NCBI GenBank assembly: GCA_021161995.1
Contig: JAGGZO010000085.1
Span: 1-7,687 of the forward strand
Source of the DNA: Candidatus Aenigmatarchaeota archaeon
Lineage (GTDB): Archaea; Aenigmatarchaeota; Aenigmatarchaeia; CG10238-14; SpSt-28
Length of the DNA stretch: 7,687 nt
Direction of reading: 5' to 3'
A program made the translations under genes and the position numbers. Shown here one piece after another: positions 1 through 4,666 of this stretch. The notes below the pieces were generated by a model that had not been told where the DNA came from, did no database searches, and saw only the letters and a program-made list of their open reading frames with translations. Positions within the stretch are counted from its first letter, which is position 1. Every line of letters begins with the position of its first letter.

Positions 1-64
1 AGCTAGTTTTTTCTCCAAAATATCTTAAGTAGAATCTTTCCCTAACCTTTTTACCCAATTTTCC
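1..64 (-). other. Open frame continuing past a stop codon, cut by window edge
   Basis: Directly after the TAA at 65-67, the same minus-strand frame stays open to the window edge for 21 codons. It reads like real protein (VRERFYLRYFGEKTS). There are two explanations. It may be the rest of the gene that starts at 178, interrupted by a nonsense codon or base error. Or it may be a separate gene starting at the TTG at 56-58 (MGKKVRERFYLRYFGEK), six bases after the stop and preceded by AAGGAAAA. I do not recognise a family from this short piece. Neighbouring sequence beyond base 1 is needed to decide. Confidence 0.35.
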
Positions 65-178
65 TTAACCAATGGAAATAATCCCAGCAGAAGAAAATCC
101 ATCACCATCATAGTCTGCAATAACATATACACTATCGCCTAATTCTTTATCCAGGTCAATTCTTCTAAAAAGCATCAT
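65..178 (-). pseudogene. Short or interrupted ORF with DHH-like motif (DYDGDG)
   Basis: This is a 37-codon frame from the tandem ATG at 173-178 to TAA at 65-67, 33 bases downstream of the gene ending at 212, so probably cotranscribed with it. Residues 17-34 read VYVIADYDGDGFSSAGII. That is a hydrophobic strand followed by D-x-D-x-D-G and S-S-A, resembling motif I of DHH/RecJ-type phosphoesterases (such as HxDADGxSSAAI). Those proteins are normally several hundred residues long, so this would be only the first strand and loop. The same frame continues open after the stop, which suggests an in-frame nonsense change, a sequencing error, or two adjacent small genes. The DHH assignment rests on one motif and is tentative. 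Confidence 0.4.
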
Positions 179-211
179 TATATCAAGTTAAACAAGAAAT
201 AAAATAAAGAC

Positions 212-823
212 CTAGAGGATTTCCTTTATTTTTTTCAACAGTTCTGCTGGTGTTTTAACTGGGTATTCCATTTTATCCAGTATCTCTTCTATTGGTCTAT
301 TCTTTATTTTCATTCCCGATAGCCTTTCTAGGAGTTGTTGTTTTTCAACTGGGAAGTCTAAGCCTCTTATCTTTGTTAGTAAAAATACTGCCCAAGCTAT
401 ATCCATGCTAAATGCTTCTCTTACATGGTTCATTTCTTGCTTTGTTATCTCTTCTGATTCTAACCTACCTTCTTCTTTTAGTTTTTTGTACGCTAGCTTT
501 GCCAAACCTCCTGCTTTATGTTCGTCTATTTCTTCAATTTCTCCTTGTAACCATTTCTCTATTTCCTCTTCATCAGCCTCTAAGATATTTTTTACTGTTT
601 GTTCCGCTATTCCAAGCTCACTAGCTATCTGAAAGTTTGTGTACATTCCCTCCTTCTTCAACACAACAACATATGATGCCTTAGCTAAGCTTGGCAACCA
701 AGTTAAGTTTCTGAATTCTGCTAGTTTTTTTAGACCACCAACTAATTCAATCGATTTCATGAATACCTTTTGTGCTAGTTTGTCAAACTCTGGTCTCTTC
801 ACAACATTTATTATCACTACCAC
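212..823 (-). CDS. KaiC-partner regulatory protein (near_KaiC domain, HTH)
   Basis: This 203-residue soluble protein is probably a DNA-binding or signalling partner of a KaiC-like ATPase. Residues about 37-95 (FRNLTWLPSLAKASYVVVL, then a helix-turn-helix around 62-81, NFQIASELGIAEQTVKNIL) match my memory of the family TIGR03879, a domain found repeatedly beside AF_0795-type KaiC proteins in thermophiles. The remainder is charged helix, including an acidic stretch at 83-101, with no membrane segment. The GTG at 821-823 is chosen because GGTGGGGTGA sits five bases upstream, the clearest Shine-Dalgarno match in the window. A TATA-like tract lies at 841-859. The KaiC gene it would pair with is 1.2 kb away (2062-2979), same strand, separated by a transporter gene on the other strand. 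The biochemical role is unknown. Confidence 0.75.
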   Translation of the reverse strand: MVVIINVVKRPEFDKLAQKVFMKSIELVGGLKKLAEFRNLTWLPSLAKASYVVVLKKEGMYTNFQIASELGIAEQTVKNILEADEEEIEKWLQGEIEEIDEHKAGGLAKLAYKKLKEEGRLESEEITKQEMNHVREAFSMDIAWAVFLLTKIRGLDFPVEKQQLLERLSGMKIKNRPIEEILDKMEYPVKTPAELLKKIKEIL

Positions 824-828
824 GTTTT

Positions 829-838
829 CACCCCACCA
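829..838 (-). promoter_or_regulatory. Strong Shine-Dalgarno for the near_KaiC gene
   Basis: GGTGGGGTGA on the minus strand lies five bases before the GTG at 821-823. It matches the archaeal anti-SD complement GGAGGTGA closely. It decides the start in favour of GTG over the downstream ATG at codon 22. Most other gene starts here lack an SD, so this one stands out. Confidence 0.6.
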
Positions 839-840
839 TA

Positions 841-859
841 TATTTTATTATATTATATC
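841..859 (-). promoter_or_regulatory. TATA-rich promoter of the near_KaiC gene
   Basis: GATATAATATAATAAAATA on the minus strand is centred about 26 bases upstream of the GTG start. It lies in the 83-base divergent gap shared with the MFS gene. The tract is so AT-rich that the exact TATA register cannot be fixed. Confidence 0.4.
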
Positions 860-875
860 TACTAACAAAATTTAG

Positions 876-883
876 TTTTAAAT
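876..883 (+). promoter_or_regulatory. TATA box of the MFS gene
   Basis: TTTTAAAT is centred 27 bases before the ATG at 907, the spacing expected for a leaderless archaeal transcript. There is no Shine-Dalgarno before that ATG. This supports starting the transporter at 907 rather than at an earlier in-frame start, which would lie upstream of this box. Confidence 0.5.
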
Positions 884-906
884 TGAGTTTTTGCCAAAAT
901 ATTGTA

Positions 907-2097
907 ATGAACAAAATGAACAAAAAAACGATTTTTGGATTAAGCATCAACATATTTTTGCTTGGGATAGTTAGTCTACTGACTGATTTTAGTTCAGAGA
1001 TGATAAACTCTGTGTTACCTGTTTTCATAATGTCCATTGGTGGTACAGGTATTGCATTGGGATTAGTTGGTGGAATAAGTGAAAGTGTTGCAAATTTCTT
1101 AAAACTTGTTTCGGGAATAATCTCGGATAAGATCCATCAGAGAAAGAAATTAGTAATCGCTGGCTATGGGCTTTCATCTGTTTCTAAGTTATTTCTACCT
1201 TTGGTTAGCACATGGAAACAGCTTATATTATTCAAAATAGTCGAAAGAACCGGTAAAGGCCTGAGAGATTCACCAAGGGATGCACTGATATCTAAGTATA
1301 TCGATAGATCAAAAAGCGGTAGAGCATATGGTCTTCATCAATCTTTGGATACACTAGGTGCGATATTGGGTTCCATAGCATCTTTAGTATTAGTAACATA
1401 TATAGGACTAACATACAAATCGCTATTTCTTGTGGCTGCAATTTTAGCATTTACCGCTTTAATACCGTTAATAATGGTAGAGGATGTTAAAGATAAACTA
1501 AAAAATGAAAAGAAAGAAAAAATTTCACTAAGGTACTTATCAAAAGAAACAAAATTGCTGATTTTTGTGTTCACATTATCAACACTAGGCATGATAAGCT
1601 ACATGTTTTTCTATAGTTATTATATTTCGATAAGCGGAGAAATGACTATAAGCGTAATAAGAAACGCTATATCGCTATACATACTTTTCAACATAGTATA
1701 TTCGTTCTTTGCATACAGAGCCGGCAAACTATCTGAGAAGTTTAGTAAATCAAAAATATTAACCACTGGTTATATAATTTTTGGTATAGTCTCATTACTT
1801 TTTGCGCTAACACACAATATTTATGTACTGATAGCTGGATTTGCATTGTTTGGTTTATCTATAGCGTTCATAAAACCAATACAAAGAGCCATGATCTCAG
1901 ATGCCTCAGCAAAATCTCTCAAAGGAAGTGCGTTTGGCCTATATTATTTCTCGATAGGAACAGCAGCATTAATCGGAAATGGAATAGCTGGATTATTAGT
2001 CGATAAGTTCTCATATACATATGCATTTTTGTTTAGTAGCTCATTAATGTTCTTGTCAGCATTACTTCTTCTTTTGTTTTCTGATAAATTCACTTAG
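907..2097 (+). CDS. MFS transporter, 12 membrane segments
   Basis: This 396-residue polytopic membrane protein of the major facilitator superfamily is a secondary transporter; the substrate cannot be told. Hydrophobic segments run through residues 10-190 and 215-395, split by a lysine-rich cytoplasmic loop at about 192-213, the usual 6+6 arrangement. SDKIHQRKK at 73-81 is the loop 2-3 signature (cf. GxLsDRxGRK). ERTGKGLRDSPRDA at 113-126 is the RTGKGxRxxPRDA motif of a subfamily common in archaea and bacteria. The longer frame back to 772 adds 45 residues without MFS character and overlaps the divergent gene, so I start at ATG 907; ATG 916 is also possible. The last 36 bases overlap the end of the convergent KaiC-like gene. 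A T-rich run at 2098-2110 may terminate it. Confidence 0.88.
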   Translation: MNKMNKKTIFGLSINIFLLGIVSLLTDFSSEMINSVLPVFIMSIGGTGIALGLVGGISESVANFLKLVSGIISDKIHQRKKLVIAGYGLSSVSKLFLPLVSTWKQLILFKIVERTGKGLRDSPRDALISKYIDRSKSGRAYGLHQSLDTLGAILGSIASLVLVTYIGLTYKSLFLVAAILAFTALIPLIMVEDVKDKLKNEKKEKISLRYLSKETKLLIFVFTLSTLGMISYMFFYSYYISISGEMTISVIRNAISLYILFNIVYSFFAYRAGKLSEKFSKSKILTTGYIIFGIVSLLFALTHNIYVLIAGFALFGLSIAFIKPIQRAMISDASAKSLKGSAFGLYYFSIGTAALIGNGIAGLLVDKFSYTYAFLFSSSLMFLSALLLLLFSDKFT

Positions 2098-2979
2098 TTT
2101 TTCTTTTATTTCTATCAAACCAAATTCATTTATATCGAATATCCATGGATCACTATCATGTCCAGACATTCTACAACCATCAATTCTAAGAGTTCTTATC
2201 ACAGAACCCAAAGGCAAACCATAAGTGTTTTCATCCCATTTAGTTGAGATTATCTTCTTATCTAGTACTATAGTAGAATCAACAATGTGAGCAACAGCTA
2301 ATCCACCAGCAGCCTCTGCGGTATCTGAACCTTGAGACGACCTTTTTTGTGAGACAAGCAATGCAGTTTGTCTTTTATCTTTCAAGAAATTGTATATTCT
2401 TCTCACTATTTGCCTGGCTAACATTTCCCTATGTTCATAGAGACCGGTAATCGAATCTATTACAGTTACTGTTGTATGTTTTAGATCTACAGCATATTCC
2501 ATCGTTTTTATTAAAGAAATAACGTTCTCTCGCAAACTTTCTTCTTTTGCGGCATCTATTATTACAATGTTATCTTCTAATTTGGAAAAATCATAACCTA
2601 AAGCAATAGCTTTTTGTTTTAATGCATTATACAAAAACTCAGCAGGGCTTTCAACGGTAACAAACAGAACATTGTAGCCTCTTGCTGCTTGCGTAACAGC
2701 AAATTGCTCAGCTAAAACACTTTTTCCAGTATCTGGAACTCCGACAACATTAACAACGGCAAGATAAGGTATTCCTCCTAATGGTTTTTTAATTGCTTTT
2801 CCAGTTTTTTCATCTATTTCAACAGTAAAAAACATCTCATCTAATTTAGTTCCGGTTGGTATACCAAATAGTCTTGGTGCTTTTCTCCTTAAATCTTTTA
2901 GTTCTAATACTCTCTTTTCAAATTTCTTTGATTCCTTTTCTAGTCGTTTAAATTCTTCTCTTGAATCTACATCTATCAT
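2062..2979 (-). CDS. KaiC/RadA-type ATPase, AF_0795-like
   Basis: This is a 305-residue single-domain RecA-superfamily ATPase, probably a soluble regulator or motor. Numbered from the chosen ATG, the parts are a charged N-terminal helix at 5-35, Walker A GVPDTGKS at 80-87, a candidate catalytic Glu in VTVESPAEF at 106-114, Walker B TVTVIDS at 170-176, and a conserved-looking RIDGCRMSGHD at 265-275 with Cys269 and His274. It resembles the AF_0795 family of KaiC-domain proteins (TIGR03878) of hyperthermophiles, whose usual neighbour is the protein encoded here at 212-823. It lacks the second ATPase domain of circadian KaiC. A TTG at 2998-3000 would add seven residues but would overlap the divergent start region, so I prefer ATG 2977-2979. 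The 3' end overlaps the MFS gene by 36 bases tail to tail. Confidence 0.85.
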   Translation of the reverse strand: MIDVDSREEFKRLEKESKKFEKRVLELKDLRRKAPRLFGIPTGTKLDEMFFTVEIDEKTGKAIKKPLGGIPYLAVVNVVGVPDTGKSVLAEQFAVTQAARGYNVLFVTVESPAEFLYNALKQKAIALGYDFSKLEDNIVIIDAAKEESLRENVISLIKTMEYAVDLKHTTVTVIDSITGLYEHREMLARQIVRRIYNFLKDKRQTALLVSQKRSSQGSDTAEAAGGLAVAHIVDSTIVLDKKIISTKWDENTYGLPLGSVIRTLRIDGCRMSGHDSDPWIFDINEFGLIEIKEKLSEFIRKQKKK

Positions 2980-2981
2980 GA

Positions 2982-2989
2982 TTAATTTT
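2982..2989 (+). promoter_or_regulatory. TATA box of the PIN gene
   Basis: TTAATTTT is centred about 26 bases before ATG 3011, with no SD, so a leaderless transcript is likely. It lies only 3-10 bases upstream of the divergent KaiC start codon. Confidence 0.4.
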
Positions 2990-3004
2990 TTGTTAACCAA
3001 AAAG

Positions 3005-3012
3005 ATTAATAT
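3005..3012 (-). promoter_or_regulatory. TATA box of the KaiC-like gene
   Basis: ATATTAAT on the minus strand is centred about 29 bases before ATG 2979. It overlaps the first two bases of the PIN start codon (ATG 3011). The two divergent core promoters therefore interlock within about 35 bases. Confidence 0.4.
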
Positions 3013-3364
3013 GAAAGTTATCTTGGATACAAACTTCCTTGTCTATATGTTAGAAAAAAAGATTAGTGTAGATCTTTTGTTCGAATTTATCGGTGCCAGA
3101 AATGCATATATTTTTCTGAACACATATGCAGAAATCGGAAAGATAGACAAAAAATATCTCAAAATATTAAAATTGCTTATTAACAGCGGCAAACTAAAAA
3201 TGATAAAAAAACAGGGCAAGGTAGATGAACTAATAGTATCTGAAGTCAAAAAAGATCCTAAAAAAACTATAGTTTGTACCAACGACAAAGAACTTGGAAC
3301 AAGAATTAAAACACTAGGTGGAAAAGTTATTGTAGTGAGTAAAGGTTATTTTAAGGAAGTGTAA
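3011..3364 (+). CDS. PIN-domain nuclease, Fcf1/UPF0129-like
   Basis: This 117-residue single-domain PIN protein is a predicted Mg-dependent RNase. The expected acidic residues are present: Asp6 in ILDTNFLV, Glu41, Asp72 in KVDELIVSEV, and Asp92 in CTNDKEL near the C-terminal strand. The size and the C-terminal pattern (IVCTNDKELGTRIKTLGGKVIVV) resemble the archaeal UPF0129/Fcf1-Utp24 group linked to rRNA processing more than a VapC toxin. There is also no small antitoxin gene beside it, as VapC systems require. An earlier in-frame ATG at 2978 adds 11 residues before the domain and overlaps the divergent start. MKVILDTN at 3011 is the canonical PIN beginning. The plsY-like gene follows after 22 bases in the same direction. 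Confidence 0.8.
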   Translation: MKVILDTNFLVYMLEKKISVDLLFEFIGARNAYIFLNTYAEIGKIDKKYLKILKLLINSGKLKMIKKQGKVDELIVSEVKKDPKKTIVCTNDKELGTRIKTLGGKVIVVSKGYFKEV

Positions 3365-3374
3365 AACATTTTAC
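3361..3374. repeat. Short inverted repeat at PIN stop
   Basis: GTAAAACATTTTAC is an inverted repeat with 6-base arms and a 2-base centre, covering the PIN stop codon. The TTTTAC part may also serve as a TATA element for the next gene, whose ATGs are at 3387 and 3396. It is weak and could be chance in AT-rich DNA. Confidence 0.25.
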
Positions 3375-3386
3375 ATTTTCTACTAA

Positions 3387-4022
3387 ATGTTTTTCATGAT
3401 AAATCCAGTTTTGGCATCAATAATTTCATACTTTCTTGGATCGATAAACTTTGCATACTTATTAGGTAAGTTGATGAAAGTTGATATCTCTAAGATGCAC
3501 AATAAAAATCTCGGTTCATCAAATCTGTATGATTCTATAAACAGAAAATACAAATCGAAGAAATTATCAACAGCTTTATTCACAGTATCAGCGTTGTTAG
3601 ATATTCTAAAAGCATACATACCGACAATGCTATTTGGTCCTATCGCAGGGAGTTTTGCTGTAGTCGGACATTGCTTCTCGGTATTTTCTATGCTGAAGAC
3701 TAGAAACATTCCTACTGGATTGGGTGTAGCATCATCTGGTGGATGGTTGCTTGCAATAGATTACAGAATTTTCTTATTGGGTCTATTTCTTTTCTTAGCC
3801 TTTCATCGATATTTCTTTATGATCAAAGGAATGGGTGCAGATAATTTTTACTGGGCATTCATATATCCATTCTTATTAATAATCTGGATTAAATACGTTG
3901 GAATTGATGAAGAAACGTTCATCGGATATACGATAGTGATGTTATCTATAATGACGGCAAGAACAATAAAAATAAAAAAGATATTTTTACAATACAAAAG
4001 AAAACTCAAGCAATATATCTAA
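3387..4022 (+). CDS. PlsY-like membrane acyltransferase homologue, degenerate
   Basis: This 211-residue membrane protein resembles PlsY (DUF205), the bacterial acyl-phosphate:glycerol-3-phosphate acyltransferase. Matches are the N-terminal YFLGSINFAYLLGK at 15-28, N-x-G-S-S-N around 41-46 (cf. GSGNIGATN), ALLDILKAYIP at 89-99 (cf. vlDxxKGxxP) and a GHCFSVF motif (cf. GHxfPvF). Hydrophobic segments suggest five to seven membrane passes. The glycine-rich loop that follows GHxFPVF in PlsY (KGGKGVAT) is replaced by KTRNIPTGLG, and the first GSG of motif 1 reads HNK. Canonical acyl-phosphate chemistry is therefore doubtful. Archaeal membrane lipids are ether-linked, so the substrate is unclear. 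ATG 3387 is used; ATG 3396 would shorten it by three residues and fits a TATA at about 3370. It is likely cotranscribed with the PIN gene. Confidence 0.72.
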   Translation: MFFMINPVLASIISYFLGSINFAYLLGKLMKVDISKMHNKNLGSSNLYDSINRKYKSKKLSTALFTVSALLDILKAYIPTMLFGPIAGSFAVVGHCFSVFSMLKTRNIPTGLGVASSGGWLLAIDYRIFLLGLFLFLAFHRYFFMIKGMGADNFYWAFIYPFLLIIWIKYVGIDEETFIGYTIVMLSIMTARTIKIKKIFLQYKRKLKQYI

Positions 4023-4027
4023 GTGTT

Positions 4028-4067
4028 TATGGAATTTAAGCTAATTTCTCTGAGGACATATTCCATA
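4028..4067. repeat. Inverted repeat downstream of plsY-like gene
   Basis: TATGGAAT at 4028-4035 and ATTCCATA at 4060-4067 form 8-base arms around 24 bases. It lies just after the plsY-like stop codon. It could be a weak RNA hairpin at the transcript end; it has no T-run immediately after it. Confidence 0.35.
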
Positions 4068-4072
4068 GTCTT

Positions 4073-4098
4073 GATTTTCTATAAAAAATTAGAAAATC
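4073..4098. terminator. Hairpin between plsY-like gene and tRNA-Ser
   Basis: GATTTTCTA (4073-4081) and TAGAAAATC (4090-4098) form a perfect 9-base stem with an 8-base loop. It sits three bases past the tRNA 3' end and 50 bases past the plsY-like stop. Read from the tRNA, the sequence after the gene contains TTTT and then TTTTTT (4083-4088), the usual archaeal termination signal. It may end transcription from both sides. The stem is AT-rich, so the T-run is probably the stronger signal at high temperature. Confidence 0.5.
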
Positions 4099-4100
4099 CA

Positions 4101-4246
4101 CGCCGGGGAGGGGATTTGAACCCCTACGGGGCGAAAGCCCCACTGGGTTTCTCTGAAACGGGATTACTCTTCATTTTATTGTCAGATACCTCGGAGTTCT
4201 TCATCTCTCGAGCCCAGCCCCTTGAGCCTTGTTCGGGCACCCCGGC
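4101..4246 (-). tRNA. tRNA-Ser(CGA) with 58-base intron
   Basis: The gene is a complete class II tRNA. The acceptor is GCCGGGG/CCCCGGC (4246-4240 with 4108-4102), the discriminator is G73 (4101), and no CCA is encoded. U8-G9 is followed by a D stem CCC/GGG. The anticodon stem is CTGGG (4217-4213) with CCCAG (4147-4143). The long variable arm is GGGGC-UUUC-GCCCC (4141-4128) and the T arm is AGGGG-TTCAAAT-CCCCT (4125-4109). The spliced loop would be CTCGAGA, giving anticodon CGA (4210-4208), serine codon UCG. G73 and the long arm support Ser rather than Leu, which in archaea normally has A73. The intron lies at the canonical 37/38 position, 4206-4149. It carries box C/D-like elements, annotated separately. 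The five-gene cluster upstream runs in the same direction, so read-through transcription is possible. Confidence 0.95.
4149..4206 (-). ncRNA. Box C/D-like sRNA inside the tRNA-Ser intron
   Basis: In tRNA-sense order the intron holds C box ATGAAGA (4204-4198), a 12-base guide ACTCCGAGGTAT (4197-4186), D' box CTGA (4185-4182), a 7-base spacer, C' box ATGAAGA (4174-4168), a 12-base guide GTAATCCCGTTT (4167-4156) and D box CAGA (4155-4152). The 12-base C-to-D' and C'-to-D distances are those of archaeal 2'-O-methylation guide RNAs bound by L7Ae, Nop5 and fibrillarin. C differs from RUGAUGA at one position. C'/D' would have an A-U pair where U-U is usual, and C/D would have A-A; both keep the tandem G-A pairs of a kink-turn. 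The second guide is complementary to AAACGGGAUUA of 16S rRNA helix 24 as I recall it, placing the methyl at the G equivalent to E. coli position 784. The precedent is the box C/D intron of euryarchaeal tRNA-Trp. Confidence 0.7.
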
Positions 4247-4254
4247 TTTCATCA

Positions 4255-4277
4255 ATAATATATGTTTTGAACTAAAA
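4255..4277 (-). promoter_or_regulatory. Possible tRNA-Ser promoter region
   Basis: The minus strand holds ATATATTAT about 14 bases and CTTTTAG about 28 bases before the mature tRNA 5' end. The stronger TATA-like element is too close for a start at base 1 of the tRNA, and the better-spaced one is weak. It overlaps the last coding bases of the upstream gene, which ends at 4281. Confidence 0.25.
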
Positions 4278-4280
4278 GAA

Positions 4281-4634
4281 TTAGGAATAGTTGCTTAATG
4301 GTAATATAGAAATGTTGTATTTCTTTGCAACTTCTTCTATCTTAGCTTTTTCGTTTTCATCGAAATAATCATCTATCACAAAGGCATCTAAGTTTAATGA
4401 AGATGCTAATTTTTCTAACTCTTCTGGATCAGAATCTTTTATGAAAATTGATGGTGCATTCATAACTTCAGAAGACAAAACCAAACTTAATACTAAAGGG
4501 TGTGATTGAAGATTTTCAACGTCACTCAAACCAAAAACAACCAGAGCTTTGACATCCCAGTCTTTTTGAAATATTTTTTGAACGTTTTCCATTGATTGGT
4601 TCTTACCAGAGAACAAAATAACAACTTTTCTCAT
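4281..4634 (-). CDS. Truncated Dph6-like / PP-loop protein lacking its PP-loop residues
   Basis: This 117-residue protein looks like the N-terminal alpha-hydrolase (HUP) fold of Dph6-type diphthine-ammonia ligases or related ATP-pyrophosphatases. MRKVVILFSGKNQS at 1-14 sits where those enzymes have the ATP-binding SGGKDS. WDVKALVVFG at 26-35 matches their second strand. DAFVIDDYFDENEKAKIEEV (83-102), followed by ISILPL, matches the Dph6 pattern in which a strand, a helix with basic and acidic residues and xLxPLW follow one another. The family is usually about 220 residues or more, so the C-terminal half is absent. SGKNQS has lost one Gly and the Asp, so ATP hydrolysis is doubtful. It may be a non-catalytic binding protein. 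It has its own well-spaced TATA box. The tRNA-Ser gene follows 34 bases downstream. Confidence 0.6.
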   Translation of the reverse strand: MRKVVILFSGKNQSMENVQKIFQKDWDVKALVVFGLSDVENLQSHPLVLSLVLSSEVMNAPSIFIKDSDPEELEKLASSLNLDAFVIDDYFDENEKAKIEEVAKKYNISILPLSNYS

Positions 4635-4657
4635 ACTTACAAAAATGAAATAAAAGA

Positions 4658-4663
4658 TTTAAA
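4658..4663 (-). promoter_or_regulatory. TATA box of the Dph6-like gene
   Basis: TTTAAA on the minus strand is centred 26 bases before ATG 4634, textbook spacing for a leaderless archaeal promoter. There is no SD. It lies in the 32-base gap after the MinD stop, so the gene can be transcribed independently of the cluster upstream. Confidence 0.5.
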
Positions 4664-4666
4664 GGC

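Noticed and set aside
405..875. Plus-strand ORFs of 70-78 codons opposite the near_KaiC gene
   Set aside because: Ser/Phe/Leu-rich shadow frames of a clear minus-strand gene; no start signals and no motif.
772..906. N-terminal extension of the MFS frame
   Set aside because: The 45 extra residues overlap the divergent gene, look unlike an MFS start, and lie upstream of the TATA box that fits ATG 907.
3011..3364. VapC toxin of a toxin-antitoxin pair
   Set aside because: There is no small antitoxin gene adjacent on the same strand, and the sequence fits the Fcf1/UPF0129 pattern better.
3383..3709. 108-codon minus-strand ORF opposite the plsY-like gene
   Set aside because: It is a shadow of the PlsY-motif frame, with no family resemblance of its own.
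4101..4246. tRNA-Leu or tRNA-Trp
   Set aside because: The long variable arm excludes Trp. G73 and anticodon CGA indicate Ser; archaeal Leu has A73.
4023..4298. 91-codon plus-strand ORF
   Set aside because: It runs antisense through the tRNA-Ser gene, and its apparent protein is a translation of tRNA stems.
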